Shown: positions 1 to 7,852, counted from the stretch's first letter. The stretch is 16,491 nucleotides of DNA from an uncultured Sutterella sp. (GCA_905206345.1 CAJLGW010000042.1:1-16491), one strand, 5' to 3'. The notes: generated by a model not told the origin, from the sequence alone. Program-made: numbers and translations.

Positions 1-55
1 AAAAAAGGAGTGTTCAAAATTCCTAAGTATGGAATTTTGTAACACCCCCTTTTTT
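1..55 (+). terminator. Terminator hairpin at the left edge
   Basis: A long imperfect inverted repeat has arms at 1-23 and 31-55 around the 7-nt loop 24-30. The top of the stem (15-23 with 31-39) is perfect. The lower part has a bulged T at 40 and one A/C mismatch. The stem is flanked by six A on the left and six T (50-55) on the right, so it could end transcription from either side. The gene it serves on the left lies outside the window. Confidence 0.7.
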
Positions 56-76
56 CGTTCGTCAAAAAAACTTTTT

Positions 77-135
77 AGTATAAAATCTATGGTACATTAT
101 GGATTTTATCCGCCATAGACCATAGATTTTATACC
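77..135. repeat. AT-rich inverted repeat upstream of the ATPase gene
   Basis: A perfect 15-bp inverted repeat (79-93 and 119-133) is built on the core ATAGATTTTATA. A third, imperfect copy of the same core (TATGGATTTTATCC, 98-111) sits between the arms in the orientation of the right arm. It lies 24 bp upstream of the ATPase start at 157. It may be an operator or promoter-region element, or a terminal remnant of a small element; the sequence does not decide. No T-tract follows it, so it is a poor terminator candidate. Confidence 0.55.
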
Positions 136-156
136 ACCCGATGGACGGACTTTATC

Positions 157-1373
157 ATGACTAAACGATAAGCCCCCCGAACACTTGAACCCATTATCAA
201 TAAAGCTTCTGATGCATTTAAAGTGGTTATGGTTTCCGGCATGCGTCAAGTTGGCAAAAGTACGTTATTGGAGCACTTGGCTTCTAAACAACGACAGTAT
301 GTCACTTTGGACAATTCTCGACAATTGCTCTCGGCAACAGAATCTCCAGAAACTTTTTTCCGACTCAATCCTGCACCAAGAACGATTGATGAAATCCAAT
401 TAGCTCCCCAACTATTTAGAAGTCTCAAAAAACTGTCGATCAATCAGATATGTTCGGTCAGTATTGGATTAGTGGCTCGCAACGACTTTCATTGATGGCA
501 AAAGTCACAGAAGCGTTACCTGGTCGTCTAATCAGTTTTGATCTCTTTCCCTTTTCAATTTACGAACGAGAAGGGAAGGGGTTATTGCAAACTCCCTTTA
601 TTCCCAGAAATCTTCAAACCCATTTACCGATTCGTAGCAACAAGGAATGCTGGGATCTAATCTTCCAAGGAGCATGGCCTGGCGTTGTTGATAAAGACGC
701 TCAAGTTCGAGACTGGTTCTTTGAATCCCTTGTGAGCCTCTACTTATCCAAAGATGTTGCAGCCTTAGCCCAAGTTGATAAAACCATACAATTTAGAAAG
801 TTTTTAAAGGCTTTGGCCATTCGAAGCGGTCAAGAACTTCGACTCCGACCACTAGCTGAAGCCGCTGGTGTACAGACAATGACGATTAAACGTTGGTTAA
901 GTATTGCTGAAGCTTCTGGGCTAATCATTTTGTTGCCTCCCTTCTTTTCAAACATTGATAAGCAACTAGTTAAAAGTCCAAAGGTTTACATGACTGATAC
1001 AGGGTTGATTGCTCACTTATTGGGCATTCAAACACCGGAAGAAATGCAAACTCACGCAAATCAAGGCAATTTCTTTGAAACGTTTGTTGTTATGGAAATT
1101 ATTAAAAGTTGGGCTCACAACGGTAAAAAACCTGACTTCTATTTCTACCGAGACAATAAAGGTATGGAAATTGATTTGCTTATTCATGCCAATGGGAAAT
1201 ACCACCCAGTTGAAATTAAGTCCAAATCCGTGGCAGACAGTCATGATGCAAAATGGTTGAAGACATTTGAAAAACAAAATCTTCCTGTTGGTCAATCCGT
1301 CATTATTTGTCAAACGGAAACTGCCTACTATGTGGCGAAAAATGTTTTAGTACATAGTATTTGGGCAATTTAA
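157..1373 (+). pseudogene. Broken P-loop ATPase with C-terminal DUF4143 domain
   Basis: The reading frame starts at ATG 157 and would encode about 405 residues of the AAA_14/DUF4143 family. Walker A (GMRQVGKST, residues 28-36) and Walker B (IDEIQ, D78-E79) are visible. After the frame change come the sensor-like ISGSQ, a winged-helix-like region, and a C-terminal EIDLLI...HPVEIKS pattern resembling the PD-(D/E)XK fold. Two lesions are visible. Codon 5 is TAA (169-171), where the family normally continues as MxKRY-. The frame then changes by -1 at the A6 run 427-432: the N-terminal frame ends at 495, while the frame holding ISGSQ and the rest is open to 1373. Adding one A restores a family-like sequence. 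Members of this family are common, poorly understood accessory ATPases, some linked to toxin-antitoxin or defence contexts. Two independent lesions favour a decayed gene over programmed frameshifting. Confidence 0.8.
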
Positions 1374-1466
1374 TTTAAGAACTTCTTGTAAACTGCTTTG
1401 TATCGATTCAGACAAAATCGTATCAAGCTTAGAATCGAAAAACTTTTCTCTTTAAGAGGTGTCCTT

Positions 1467-2672
1467 ATGACCGTTTTATGCGAAGAAAAACTCTTACCTG
1501 GTGTTGCCCAATGGGCCGATGAATTGACTGCAATTCGTCATGATTTCCACCAACATCCCGACCTTGGATTTGACACGGAACGCACCGTCTCCAAAATCTG
1601 CGAATACCTGAAATCTTGGGGTATTACAGACATTGATACCGAGTTGGTTAAGGGCAGTGTCGTTGCTACCGTTGAAGGCTACCGCCCCGGCAAAACCATT
1701 GCTGTTCGTACTGACATTGACGCTTTGCCCATGAATGACGGCTCTTGTAAACCTTGGGCCAGTCAAATCGAAGGAAAGTCCCACTCTTGTGGCCACGACG
1801 GTCACACTACTTGGGTTTTAGGCGCAGCTCGTTATATCAGCTCGCACCGTGACTTCCCTGGTAAAGTCGTGTTTGTTTTCCAAGCAGCAGAAGAAATTGG
1901 CATCGGTGCCAAAACCTTGGTCGAAGCTGGTTTAATTGAAAAATACGGTATTGATGAAATCTACGGCGGTCATACGGAACCCAACCTCGATAAGGGTGAT
2001 ATCGGCATGAAACCCGGTCCCTTGCAAGCTGCTGCCGACGGCGTTCAAATCATCATCAAAGGCAAAGGCACCCACGGTGGCCGTCCGCATCAAGGCATCG
2101 ATACGATTCCTGTTGCCTCTCAAATCGTTTTGGCTTTGCAAACCATCGTTTCTCGTAAGGTTGATCCGATTGAATGCGCGGTTGTTTCGATTTGTTCCAT
2201 TAACTCAGGTCGATTTGAAGCTTTTAATGTCGTACCTCACCAATGCACGTTAAGTGGTACCGTTCGTACGTTCTTGCCGGAAATCCGCGATATGGTGGAA
2301 GCTAAGATTGAAAAGATTGTCAAGGGAATTGCTTTAGCCAATGATTGCGAAGTGGACTATAAGTACACGCGCAGTGTCGGTTCTGTCATTAATAGTGAAG
2401 AACAAACCGAAGCCGCGATTGACGCAACTCGCAAATTAATTGGTGAGGATCACGTCAAAATCATAAAACCTTTTATGAGCTCCGAAGACTTCTCTGAATA
2501 CTTGGCAAAAATCCCCGGTTCGATCATTCGTGTAGGTATTCGTGACGAGAATCATAACGTCTCGCTTCACAATCAACAGTTTGATTTCAACGATGAAGTT
2601 TTGCCGTTGGCCGTCTCGGTTATCACCAATATGACGCTAACTCGACTTGAGCATTTAGCAAAGGTGGGCTGA
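1467..2672 (+). CDS. M20D family metallo-amidohydrolase (N-acyl amino acid / hippurate hydrolase type)
   Basis: This 401-residue protein has all the landmarks of the M20D amidohydrolases, which hydrolyse the amide bond of N-acyl amino acids or related conjugates with a two-metal centre. Visible are RTDIDALPM (81-89), HSCGHDGH (106-113) with metal ligands C108 and H110, the AEE pair (E142, E143), H169 in GGHTEPN, and the distal ligand H368 in SLHNQQFDFND. The small dimerisation domain falls at about 185-300. ATG 1467 is chosen because AAGAGG (1454-1459) precedes it. The 23-residue upstream extension of the open frame has no such site and does not align with the family. There is no signal peptide, so it acts in the cytoplasm. 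It lies 113 bp before a DcuC-type transporter, which may import its substrate or export a product. The exact substrate cannot be read from the sequence. Confidence 0.92.
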   Translation: MTVLCEEKLLPGVAQWADELTAIRHDFHQHPDLGFDTERTVSKICEYLKSWGITDIDTELVKGSVVATVEGYRPGKTIAVRTDIDALPMNDGSCKPWASQIEGKSHSCGHDGHTTWVLGAARYISSHRDFPGKVVFVFQAAEEIGIGAKTLVEAGLIEKYGIDEIYGGHTEPNLDKGDIGMKPGPLQAAADGVQIIIKGKGTHGGRPHQGIDTIPVASQIVLALQTIVSRKVDPIECAVVSICSINSGRFEAFNVVPHQCTLSGTVRTFLPEIRDMVEAKIEKIVKGIALANDCEVDYKYTRSVGSVINSEEQTEAAIDATRKLIGEDHVKIIKPFMSSEDFSEYLAKIPGSIIRVGIRDENHNVSLHNQQFDFNDEVLPLAVSVITNMTLTRLEHLAKVG

Positions 2673-2717
2673 ACTTCTGTTTTACAGCAAGGAAACCTCA
2701 AGAATTAAGGGTTTACA

Positions 2718-2747
2718 TTGAAACGGAATGTGACACATTCCTGTAAA
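2718..2747 (+). promoter_or_regulatory. dcuC promoter with overlapping palindromic operator
   Basis: A possible -35 TTGAAA (2718-2723) and -10 TGTAAA (2742-2747) are 18 bp apart. Between them lies the perfect palindrome GGAATGTGACACATTCC (2725-2741, centre 2733), which fills nearly the whole spacer, as repressor operators often do. The inferred start site is near 2754, giving a leader of about 32 nt. The palindrome does not match the CRP consensus (TGTGA-N6-TCACA). The cognate regulator is not in the window. Confidence 0.55.
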
Positions 2748-2785
2748 ATTGCCTCATCTCAAACTACTCTCTCGGAGATATTATT

Positions 2786-4054
2786 ATGACAATTCTGAAC
2801 TGGATCGCGATCGTCGTGGTCGTTTTAGCCATCGTTGCTTTGGTTAAGCGCTACGAAACGCGTTTGGTCCTTTTCACGGCTGGTTTGGTCTTGTGCTGTG
2901 TTTCACTTGACCCGATGAACGCCTTTAACTCCTTTGCTAAGTCCATGACCAACGGTGGCCTCATCATGGCTATTTGTGCTTCCATGGGTTTTGCTTATGT
3001 TTCTTCCTTCACGAAGTGCGACCAACACTTGGTTCAATTTCTTGCTACGCCGATTCGTGGCTTGGGCATCTTCTTGATCCCGGTTTGTACGGCTGTGACG
3101 ATGGTGATTAACGTTGCTATTCCGTCCGCCTCCGGTGTGGCTGCTGCCGTGGGTTCTACTTTGATCCCGGTGATGTTGCGCGCTGGTATTAAGCCGGCTG
3201 CCGCTGCTGCTGCCGTGATGATGGGTACGTACGGTGGTCTGGTGTCCCCGGGCTCTGCACACAACGTGTACATCGCCAAGATCTCCAACATGGAAATCAT
3301 GGACTTCATCGCTTTGCATACGCCGTATAGCTGCATCGTCTATGCAATCGGTATCATCGGTTTGCTCCTCATTTGCATCATGTTTGGTGACAAGGGCCAA
3401 GCTACGGACAACATCAACGTTCAAGTTTCCGACAAGGTCGAAACGGTTGAAAAGCCGAACATCATCTACGCTATGGTTCCGTTGCTCCCGATCGTGATCT
3501 TGGTTTTGGGTAACACGATTGTTCCGCAAATCAAGATGGGCGTAGCTCAAGCCATGGTCTCCGGTGCTATCCTCTGCTTGCTCATTACTCGCGTTAACCC
3601 GCAAGAATTCTCTAAGAGCTTCTTTAACGGTCTCGGTAAGGGTTATGGCAACATCATGGGTATCATCATTGCCGCTGGCGTTTTCGCTGCCGGCTTACGT
3701 TCTGCAGGTTTGATCGATACGTTCGTTGCCTTGTTGCGTGACTCCAATGAAATCGCCCGTTGGGGTGGTTCTCTCGGTCCGTGGATCCTCGGTGTGATCA
3801 CGGGTTCTGGTGACGCTGCTACGTTCGCTTTCAACGAAGCTGTGACCCCGCACGCTGCTCACTTCGGTATGGACATTCCTCACTTGGGCGCCTTGGCCTA
3901 CTTGTCCGGTGCCTTGGGTCGTACGTCCTCCCCGATCGCCGGTGCTATGGTGGTGGTTTGCGGTATTGCTATGGCTAACCCGATTGAAGTGGCTAAGCGT
4001 ACGGCTATCCCCTGCTTCATCTCTGTCATTACGTTGGCATTGGTGATGGTATAG
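2786..4054 (+). CDS. dcuC: DcuC family C4-dicarboxylate carrier
   Basis: A 422-residue, very hydrophobic inner-membrane protein with roughly a dozen membrane segments and a hydrophilic central loop at about 201-225. The C-terminal half matches E. coli DcuC closely: GVFAAGLRSAGLI (298-310), VITGSGDAATFAF (337-349), LSGALGRTSSPIAGA (373-387) and EVAKRTAIP (401-409). The N-terminal half has the matching PSASGVAAAVGSTLIPVM stretch (113-130). DcuC carriers move succinate, fumarate and related dicarboxylates, chiefly succinate efflux in anaerobic growth. It is somewhat shorter than the 461 residues of the E. coli protein. GGAG at 2774-2777 supports the start. Codon choice is strongly biased (GGT, GCT, CGT, AAC, ACG, CCG), suggesting high expression. 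Position behind an amidohydrolase leaves open a role in moving an acidic acyl-amino acid instead. Confidence 0.85.
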   Translation: MTILNWIAIVVVVLAIVALVKRYETRLVLFTAGLVLCCVSLDPMNAFNSFAKSMTNGGLIMAICASMGFAYVSSFTKCDQHLVQFLATPIRGLGIFLIPVCTAVTMVINVAIPSASGVAAAVGSTLIPVMLRAGIKPAAAAAAVMMGTYGGLVSPGSAHNVYIAKISNMEIMDFIALHTPYSCIVYAIGIIGLLLICIMFGDKGQATDNINVQVSDKVETVEKPNIIYAMVPLLPIVILVLGNTIVPQIKMGVAQAMVSGAILCLLITRVNPQEFSKSFFNGLGKGYGNIMGIIIAAGVFAAGLRSAGLIDTFVALLRDSNEIARWGGSLGPWILGVITGSGDAATFAFNEAVTPHAAHFGMDIPHLGALAYLSGALGRTSSPIAGAMVVVCGIAMANPIEVAKRTAIPCFISVITLALVMV

Positions 4055-4070
4055 TCTTTAAGACGCCATT

Positions 4071-4093
4071 AGGCAATCACCATTTGATTGCCT
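4071..4093 (+). other. Hairpin after dcuC
   Basis: Perfect 9-bp stem, AGGCAATCA (4071-4079) with TGATTGCCT (4085-4093), loop of 5 nt, 17 bp after the dcuC stop. No T-tract follows, so it is more likely an mRNA 3'-end stabilising structure ahead of the terminator at 4109-4145. Confidence 0.5.
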
Positions 4094-4108
4094 AACCAAA
4101 CAAATAAT

Positions 4109-4145
4109 AAACCCGAGTTTCATTACGAAATTCGGGTTTATTTTT
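4109..4145 (+). terminator. Rho-independent terminator of dcuC
   Basis: A 13-bp stem (4109-4121 with 4127-4139, one G-U pair) closes a 5-nt loop and is followed by a T-rich tail to 4145. It is a typical intrinsic terminator on the + strand and separates dcuC from the converging Nudix gene. Confidence 0.88.
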
Positions 4146-4161
4146 GACCTCAAAACAGGCA

Positions 4162-4190
4162 GCAAAAAAGCCGGACAACTGCCCGGCTTC
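4162..4190 (-). terminator. Rho-independent terminator of the Nudix gene
   Basis: Read on the minus strand, a 6-bp GC-rich stem (GCCGGG with TCCGGC) and 6-nt loop are followed by six T (plus-strand A at 4164-4169). It lies about 15 bp past the stop codon at 4206. Confidence 0.85.
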
Positions 4191-4205
4191 TTTGTTAGTT
4201 AACGA

Positions 4206-5060
4206 TTAGATATTCAATTGACCGCGATAGTGCAACCACTTTTCTTCAATACGTTGACCGCATTGACGCATTACGCTCTCACAGATACTAATCGCTGCTG
4301 CGTACATCATGTCACCATTCGTAGCAACCGTTAAAGCTTCTTCGGTACTCATGGACTTAAATTCCGAAACAGAACCGTCTTGATTGGCAGGCTTAACACC
4401 AGCCTTCAAATGACCGTCGAAACTCAACACCACTTCGCGAACCATGCCTTCTGCCACTGCGAATTCTTGAACAAAGCGAGCACCTTCAGAAATTTCCACT
4501 TCAGAAGTCGTTAAACCAGCTTCTTCATAGAGTTCACGATAAAGGGCTTGCATGGGTTGTTCGCTAGCTTTAACTAAGCCACCGGCCAAACTGTCCCACT
4601 TGCCGGCGCCGATCGCCTTTTCAGGCATGCGCTTAGCCAGTAAGAAAGCACCTTGAGCATCGTAGGCATTTAAGCGAACCGACGTCGTCAATAAACCGAG
4701 AACACGAGCTAAGTTACGCGGGGCTTGGCAATACGTACCGTCGTAGACCGATAAGCGAATATCCACCAATTCGTTGGAAACGCCCTCGGGCAACAAATTG
4801 AGCTTACCCAAAATGTCAGCAGCTTTTCTCAAAGCCAACGTACGAGAAGCTTCGGAGCCCACCGTTGCGTCGCTGAAACTTAAAACATCTGTAAGACGAA
4901 AGTCGCTCGTTGTCCCCGCAAGCTTCATGGCAATGTCTTTGCGAACATAACCAATCGTTTCTTTTTTATCTGCGAAACGAATGAAACCTTCAGGCGCCGT
5001 TTGAACCACTTTTTCCTTAATCGATGAATAGACAGACATTACTTTTGCCGTATCGACCAT
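4206..5060 (-). CDS. Nudix hydrolase with DUF4743-like N-terminal domain
   Basis: This 284-residue protein has a complete Nudix box: G161, E167, R175-E176-L177, E179-E180, G182-L183, fitting GX5EX7REUXEEXGU. The box binds divalent metal for pyrophosphohydrolysis of nucleoside-diphosphate-linked substrates. The architecture, a ~110-residue N-terminal domain followed by a C-terminal Nudix domain, resembles the DUF4743/YJR142W-like group often annotated as thiamine-pyrophosphokinase-related; the substrate is unknown. The start at 5060 is chosen for AAGGAG placed 7 nt upstream. An ATG at 5129 would add 23 residues encoded across a hairpin and has no good ribosome site. It follows lysS in the same direction with a 78-bp gap, so it may be read from the prfB-lysS transcript, and it ends in its own terminator. 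Confidence 0.85.
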   Translation of the reverse strand: MVDTAKVMSVYSSIKEKVVQTAPEGFIRFADKKETIGYVRKDIAMKLAGTTSDFRLTDVLSFSDATVGSEASRTLALRKAADILGKLNLLPEGVSNELVDIRLSVYDGTYCQAPRNLARVLGLLTTSVRLNAYDAQGAFLLAKRMPEKAIGAGKWDSLAGGLVKASEQPMQALYRELYEEAGLTTSEVEISEGARFVQEFAVAEGMVREVVLSFDGHLKAGVKPANQDGSVSEFKSMSTEEALTVATNGDMMYAAAISICESVMRQCGQRIEEKWLHYRGQLNI

Positions 5061-5095
5061 GATGGGCTCCTTCTGAGTACTGGATAGGTAGATTC

Positions 5096-5119
5096 CTCCT
5101 CGATGAAAGCATCGAGGAG
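5096..5119 (-). other. Hairpin between lysS and the Nudix gene
   Basis: A perfect 10-bp inverted repeat, CTCCTCGATG (5096-5105) and CATCGAGGAG (5110-5119), has a 4-nt loop. On the minus strand it falls 20 bp after the lysS stop. No T-tract follows, so it is not a typical terminator. It may be an RNA processing or stability element, or a leader structure for the Nudix gene; its 3' arm contains a GAGGAG that would be masked in the folded form. Confidence 0.6.
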
Positions 5120-5138
5120 AACCGTTCATACTTCTAGT

Positions 5139-6653
5139 TTACGCTTCCGGGCGCATGTGCGGGAATAATAATACGTCGCGAATACTCGGAGCGTCGGTTA
5201 ACAACATCACAAAGCGGTCGATACCGATACCGCAACCACCGGTGGGCGGCAAACCGAATTCGAGAGCACGGATGTAGTCAGCGTCATAGTACATGGCTTC
5301 ATCGTCACCGTGATCCTTGGCTTCGACTTGAGCACGGAAACGAGCGGCTTGATCTTCCGGATCGTTCAATTCGGAGAAGCCGTTAGCGGTTTCACGACCG
5401 GCCATGAACAATTCAAAGCGTTCGGTCAATTCCGGATTGACGTCAGAGGCACGAGCCAACGGGGAGATTTCCACCGGGTAGTCAATGATGAAGGTCGGTT
5501 GAATCAACTTGGATTCTGCGACTTCTTCAAACAAAGCCATTTCCAAAGCGCCCATACCGACATAATCCGGTTGCGGTTCGCCCAAGCGCTTCAATTCATT
5601 GCGCAAGAAGGCTTCGTCATTTAATTGTTCTTCGGTGTATTGCGGAGCGTACTTCAAGATGGCTTGACGCGGCGTCAAACGATCGAAGGGCTTGCTGAAG
5701 TCAATGTCATGACCTTGATAATGAATCATGCTGGAACCCGTTACGCGTTCGGCCACCGTACGCAACAAACCTTCGGTGAAGTCCATTTGATCCTTGTACG
5801 TCCAATACGTAGCATAGAATTCCATCATCGTGAATTCAGGATTGTGACGAACAGAGACGCCTTCGTTACGGAAGTTGCGATTGATTTCGAAAACACGTTC
5901 AAAACCGCCCACAACCAAACGCTTCAAATAAAGTTCCGGAGCAATACGCAAGTACATGTCGATGTCTAACGCATTGTGGTGCGTAATGAAGGGCTTAGCG
6001 TTAGCGCCACCCGGGATCGGGTGCAACATCGGCGTTTCCACTTCCATGAAACGATTTTCAACCATGTAGTTGCGGATTTCAGAAATCGCTTGGCTGCGCT
6101 TGACGAAACGATCACGACTTTCATCATTCATGATCAAATCGAGGTAACGTTGGCGATAGCAGATTTCTTGGTCGCTCAAGCCCTTGAACTTTTCAGCCAA
6201 AGGACGCAAAGCCTTGCTCATTAAACGAAGCTTTTGAACACGAACAGACAATTCACCACGCTTGGTGCGGAAGACAATACCTTCGGCAGCCACAATGTCA
6301 CCGATGTCCAAGCTCTTGAAGCGGTCATAGGCTTCTTCGCCCATTTCAGCCGGAGACAAGAAGTATTGCATCGTGCCGGTACCGTCACGCAACGTGGCAA
6401 AGGAGGCTTTACCCATAATGCGTTTGAGCATCATACGGCCGGAGACGGCCACGTGGTTGGCTTGAGCTTCTAACTCTTCAGCCGTAACGTCAGCAAAACG
6501 TTCACGGATATCACCGAAAAAGTCCTTGCGAACGAAGTCATTAGGGTAAGCATGACCTTCTTCGCGCCACTTAGCGAGCTTTGCACGACGCTCAGCGATA
6601 ATGTGGTTTTCGTCGTCTGCCGCAGCAGCGTTAACGATATTTTCTTCTGCCAT
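5139..6653 (-). CDS. lysS: Lysyl-tRNA synthetase, class II
   Basis: A 504-residue cytoplasmic enzyme that charges tRNA-Lys with lysine using ATP. An N-terminal OB-fold anticodon-binding domain spans about 68-145. The class II core shows motif 1 around RFMEVETPMLHPIPGGA (201-217), motif 2 with FRNEG (261-265) to FTMMEFY (274-280), and motif 3 GLPPTGGCGIGIDR (467-480). TANGFSELNDPEDQ (422-435) is also typical of LysRS. Length equals the usual ~505 residues. The ATG at 6653 is preferred over the in-frame ATG at 6660-6662 because AAGGA lies 9 nt before it and overlaps the upstream ATG. It begins 34 bp after the prfB stop, the prfB-lysS order also known in E. coli, so the two are almost certainly cotranscribed. 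Confidence 0.97.
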   Translation of the reverse strand: MAEENIVNAAAADDENHIIAERRAKLAKWREEGHAYPNDFVRKDFFGDIRERFADVTAEELEAQANHVAVSGRMMLKRIMGKASFATLRDGTGTMQYFLSPAEMGEEAYDRFKSLDIGDIVAAEGIVFRTKRGELSVRVQKLRLMSKALRPLAEKFKGLSDQEICYRQRYLDLIMNDESRDRFVKRSQAISEIRNYMVENRFMEVETPMLHPIPGGANAKPFITHHNALDIDMYLRIAPELYLKRLVVGGFERVFEINRNFRNEGVSVRHNPEFTMMEFYATYWTYKDQMDFTEGLLRTVAERVTGSSMIHYQGHDIDFSKPFDRLTPRQAILKYAPQYTEEQLNDEAFLRNELKRLGEPQPDYVGMGALEMALFEEVAESKLIQPTFIIDYPVEISPLARASDVNPELTERFELFMAGRETANGFSELNDPEDQAARFRAQVEAKDHGDDEAMYYDADYIRALEFGLPPTGGCGIGIDRFVMLLTDAPSIRDVLLFPHMRPEA

Positions 6654-6687
6654 TTTTAGCATCCTTTTTTGTAGTCTTTAGACGTTA

Positions 6688-7792
6688 TTACACGCCTTGC
6701 TTGAGGCTAGCCTCAATGAAATCTTCCAAGTCACCATCCAACACGGCTTGCGTGTTGCCGGTTTCAACGTTTGTTCTTAAATCCTTAATGCGAGATTGAT
6801 CCAACACATAGGAGCGGATTTGATGGCCCCAAGCAATATCGCTCTTGGCATCTTCCGTTTGTTGTTGAACTTCACGACGTTTGCGCATTTCAGCTTCGTA
6901 GAGCTTGGCCTTTAATTGGGCCATGGCTTGTTCTTTGTTGCGGTGTTGGCTACGGTCATTTTGACAAACCGTCACAATCCCCGTCGGAATGTGGGTAATA
7001 CGCACAGCCGACTCGGTCTTTTGAATGTGCTGACCACCGGCACCCGAAGCGCGGAAGACGTCGACTCGCAAGTCTGCCGGATTGATTTCCACTTCAAAGG
7101 AATCATCAATTTCCGGATAGACATACACACTTGCAAAGGACGTATGACGACGGGCATTAGAGTCAAAGGGACTCTTTCGCACTAAGCGGTGCACACCTGT
7201 TTCCGTGCGCAACAAACCATAGGCATAGTCGCCTTGCAAATAAATGGTGCAACCCTTAATACCGGCCACATCACCATCGGTTTCTTCTTGCAACTCCACC
7301 GTAAAGCCTTGGCGTTCACCGTAGCGAAGGTACATGCGTTCAAGCATGCTTGCCCAGTCTTGAGCTTCCGTACCACCGGCACCGGCCTGGATTTCGATGA
7401 AGCAATTGGCGGGATCCATGGGTTGGTTAAACATACGTTGAAACTCTAATTTTTCAACGCTCTTTTCCAACGTAAAGACTTCATCCCCAACCACTTCTAC
7501 GCTGGGATAGTCTTCTTCTGCCATGGAGAGTTCAAAGAGTTCGGCCGCGTCATTGACGCCGCTCGTTAATTGTTTGAATAGGCCAACCGTGCCATCTAAA
7601 CGTTTTTTCTCACGGCTGACTTTTTGTGCGTTTTCAGGATCATCCCAAAGAGCGGGATTTTCCATTTCGCGATTGACTTCCTCTAATCGACGCTCTTGAC
7701 GGTCGATGTCAAAGATACCCCCTCAGCTCAATCAATCGAGCTGTGAGGTCGGAAATCTTCGCCTCAATTTGATTTATACGTTCCGCTTCCAT
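6688..7792 (-). CDS. prfB: Peptide chain release factor 2, with +1 programmed frameshift
   Basis: RF2 recognises UGA and UAA stop codons and triggers peptidyl-tRNA hydrolysis on the ribosome. The gene is in two frames. ATG 7792 opens a 27-codon frame, MEAERINQIEAKISDLTARL and onward to RGYL, that meets TGA at 7711-7709. Skipping one T at CTT-T joins it to DIDRQERRLEEVN and the rest of the protein (7710-6688). The joined product is 367 residues, normal for RF2. The SPF stop-codon-reading tripeptide is at 207-209 and the catalytic GGQ loop at 252-254. The upstream AGGA lies close to the ATG. The start is supported by alignment of the N-terminus to betaproteobacterial RF2. The frameshift makes expression autoregulated: with little RF2, the ribosome pauses at UGA and shifts. 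It heads the prfB-lysS operon. Confidence 0.97.
7708..7723 (-). promoter_or_regulatory. prfB programmed +1 frameshift site
   Basis: Minus-strand reading AGGGGGTATCTTTGAC: a Shine-Dalgarno-like AGGGGG, a 3-nt spacer, the slippery CTT codon, then TGA followed by C, a poor termination context. This matches the well-characterised E. coli prfB site base for base. The ribosome slips from CTT to TTT and continues with GAC. Confidence 0.97.
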
Positions 7793-7824
7793 ATTCCTAC
7801 TATGAAGTTAAGTGGAAAAGATTA

Positions 7825-7830
7825 ATTATA
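7825..7830 (-). promoter_or_regulatory. Likely -10 box of the prfB-lysS promoter
   Basis: A perfect TATAAT on the minus strand lies 32 bp upstream of the prfB ATG and just past the terminator of the preceding gene. No good -35 box at 16-18 bp is visible; TTGCGA is 20 bp away. The start site would be near 7818. Confidence 0.5.
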
Positions 7831-7852
7831 CTTTGTTTCTCAAGGGTTATTC

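Noticed and set aside
427..433. Heptamer AAAAAAC at the ATPase frame break as a -1 programmed frameshift site
   Set aside because: The codon phase is wrong for X-XXY-YYZ slippage in the upstream frame, and the gene also has an in-frame stop at codon 5, so decay is the simpler reading.
2903..3604. A 233-codon open frame on the minus strand opposite dcuC
   Set aside because: It is antisense to a clearly real transporter. Its product is a low-complexity mix of His, Asn, Asp, Arg and Ser without a recognisable domain, and it is explained by biased codons on the other strand.
5310..6473. Several plus-strand frames of 79-114 codons opposite lysS
   Set aside because: All lie fully antisense to lysS, whose catalytic motifs are intact, and none shows a start signal or family resemblance.
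7689..7792. prfB as a pseudogene because of TGA at codon 28
   Set aside because: The TGA lies within the canonical autoregulatory +1 frameshift site and the joined protein has normal RF2 length and motifs.
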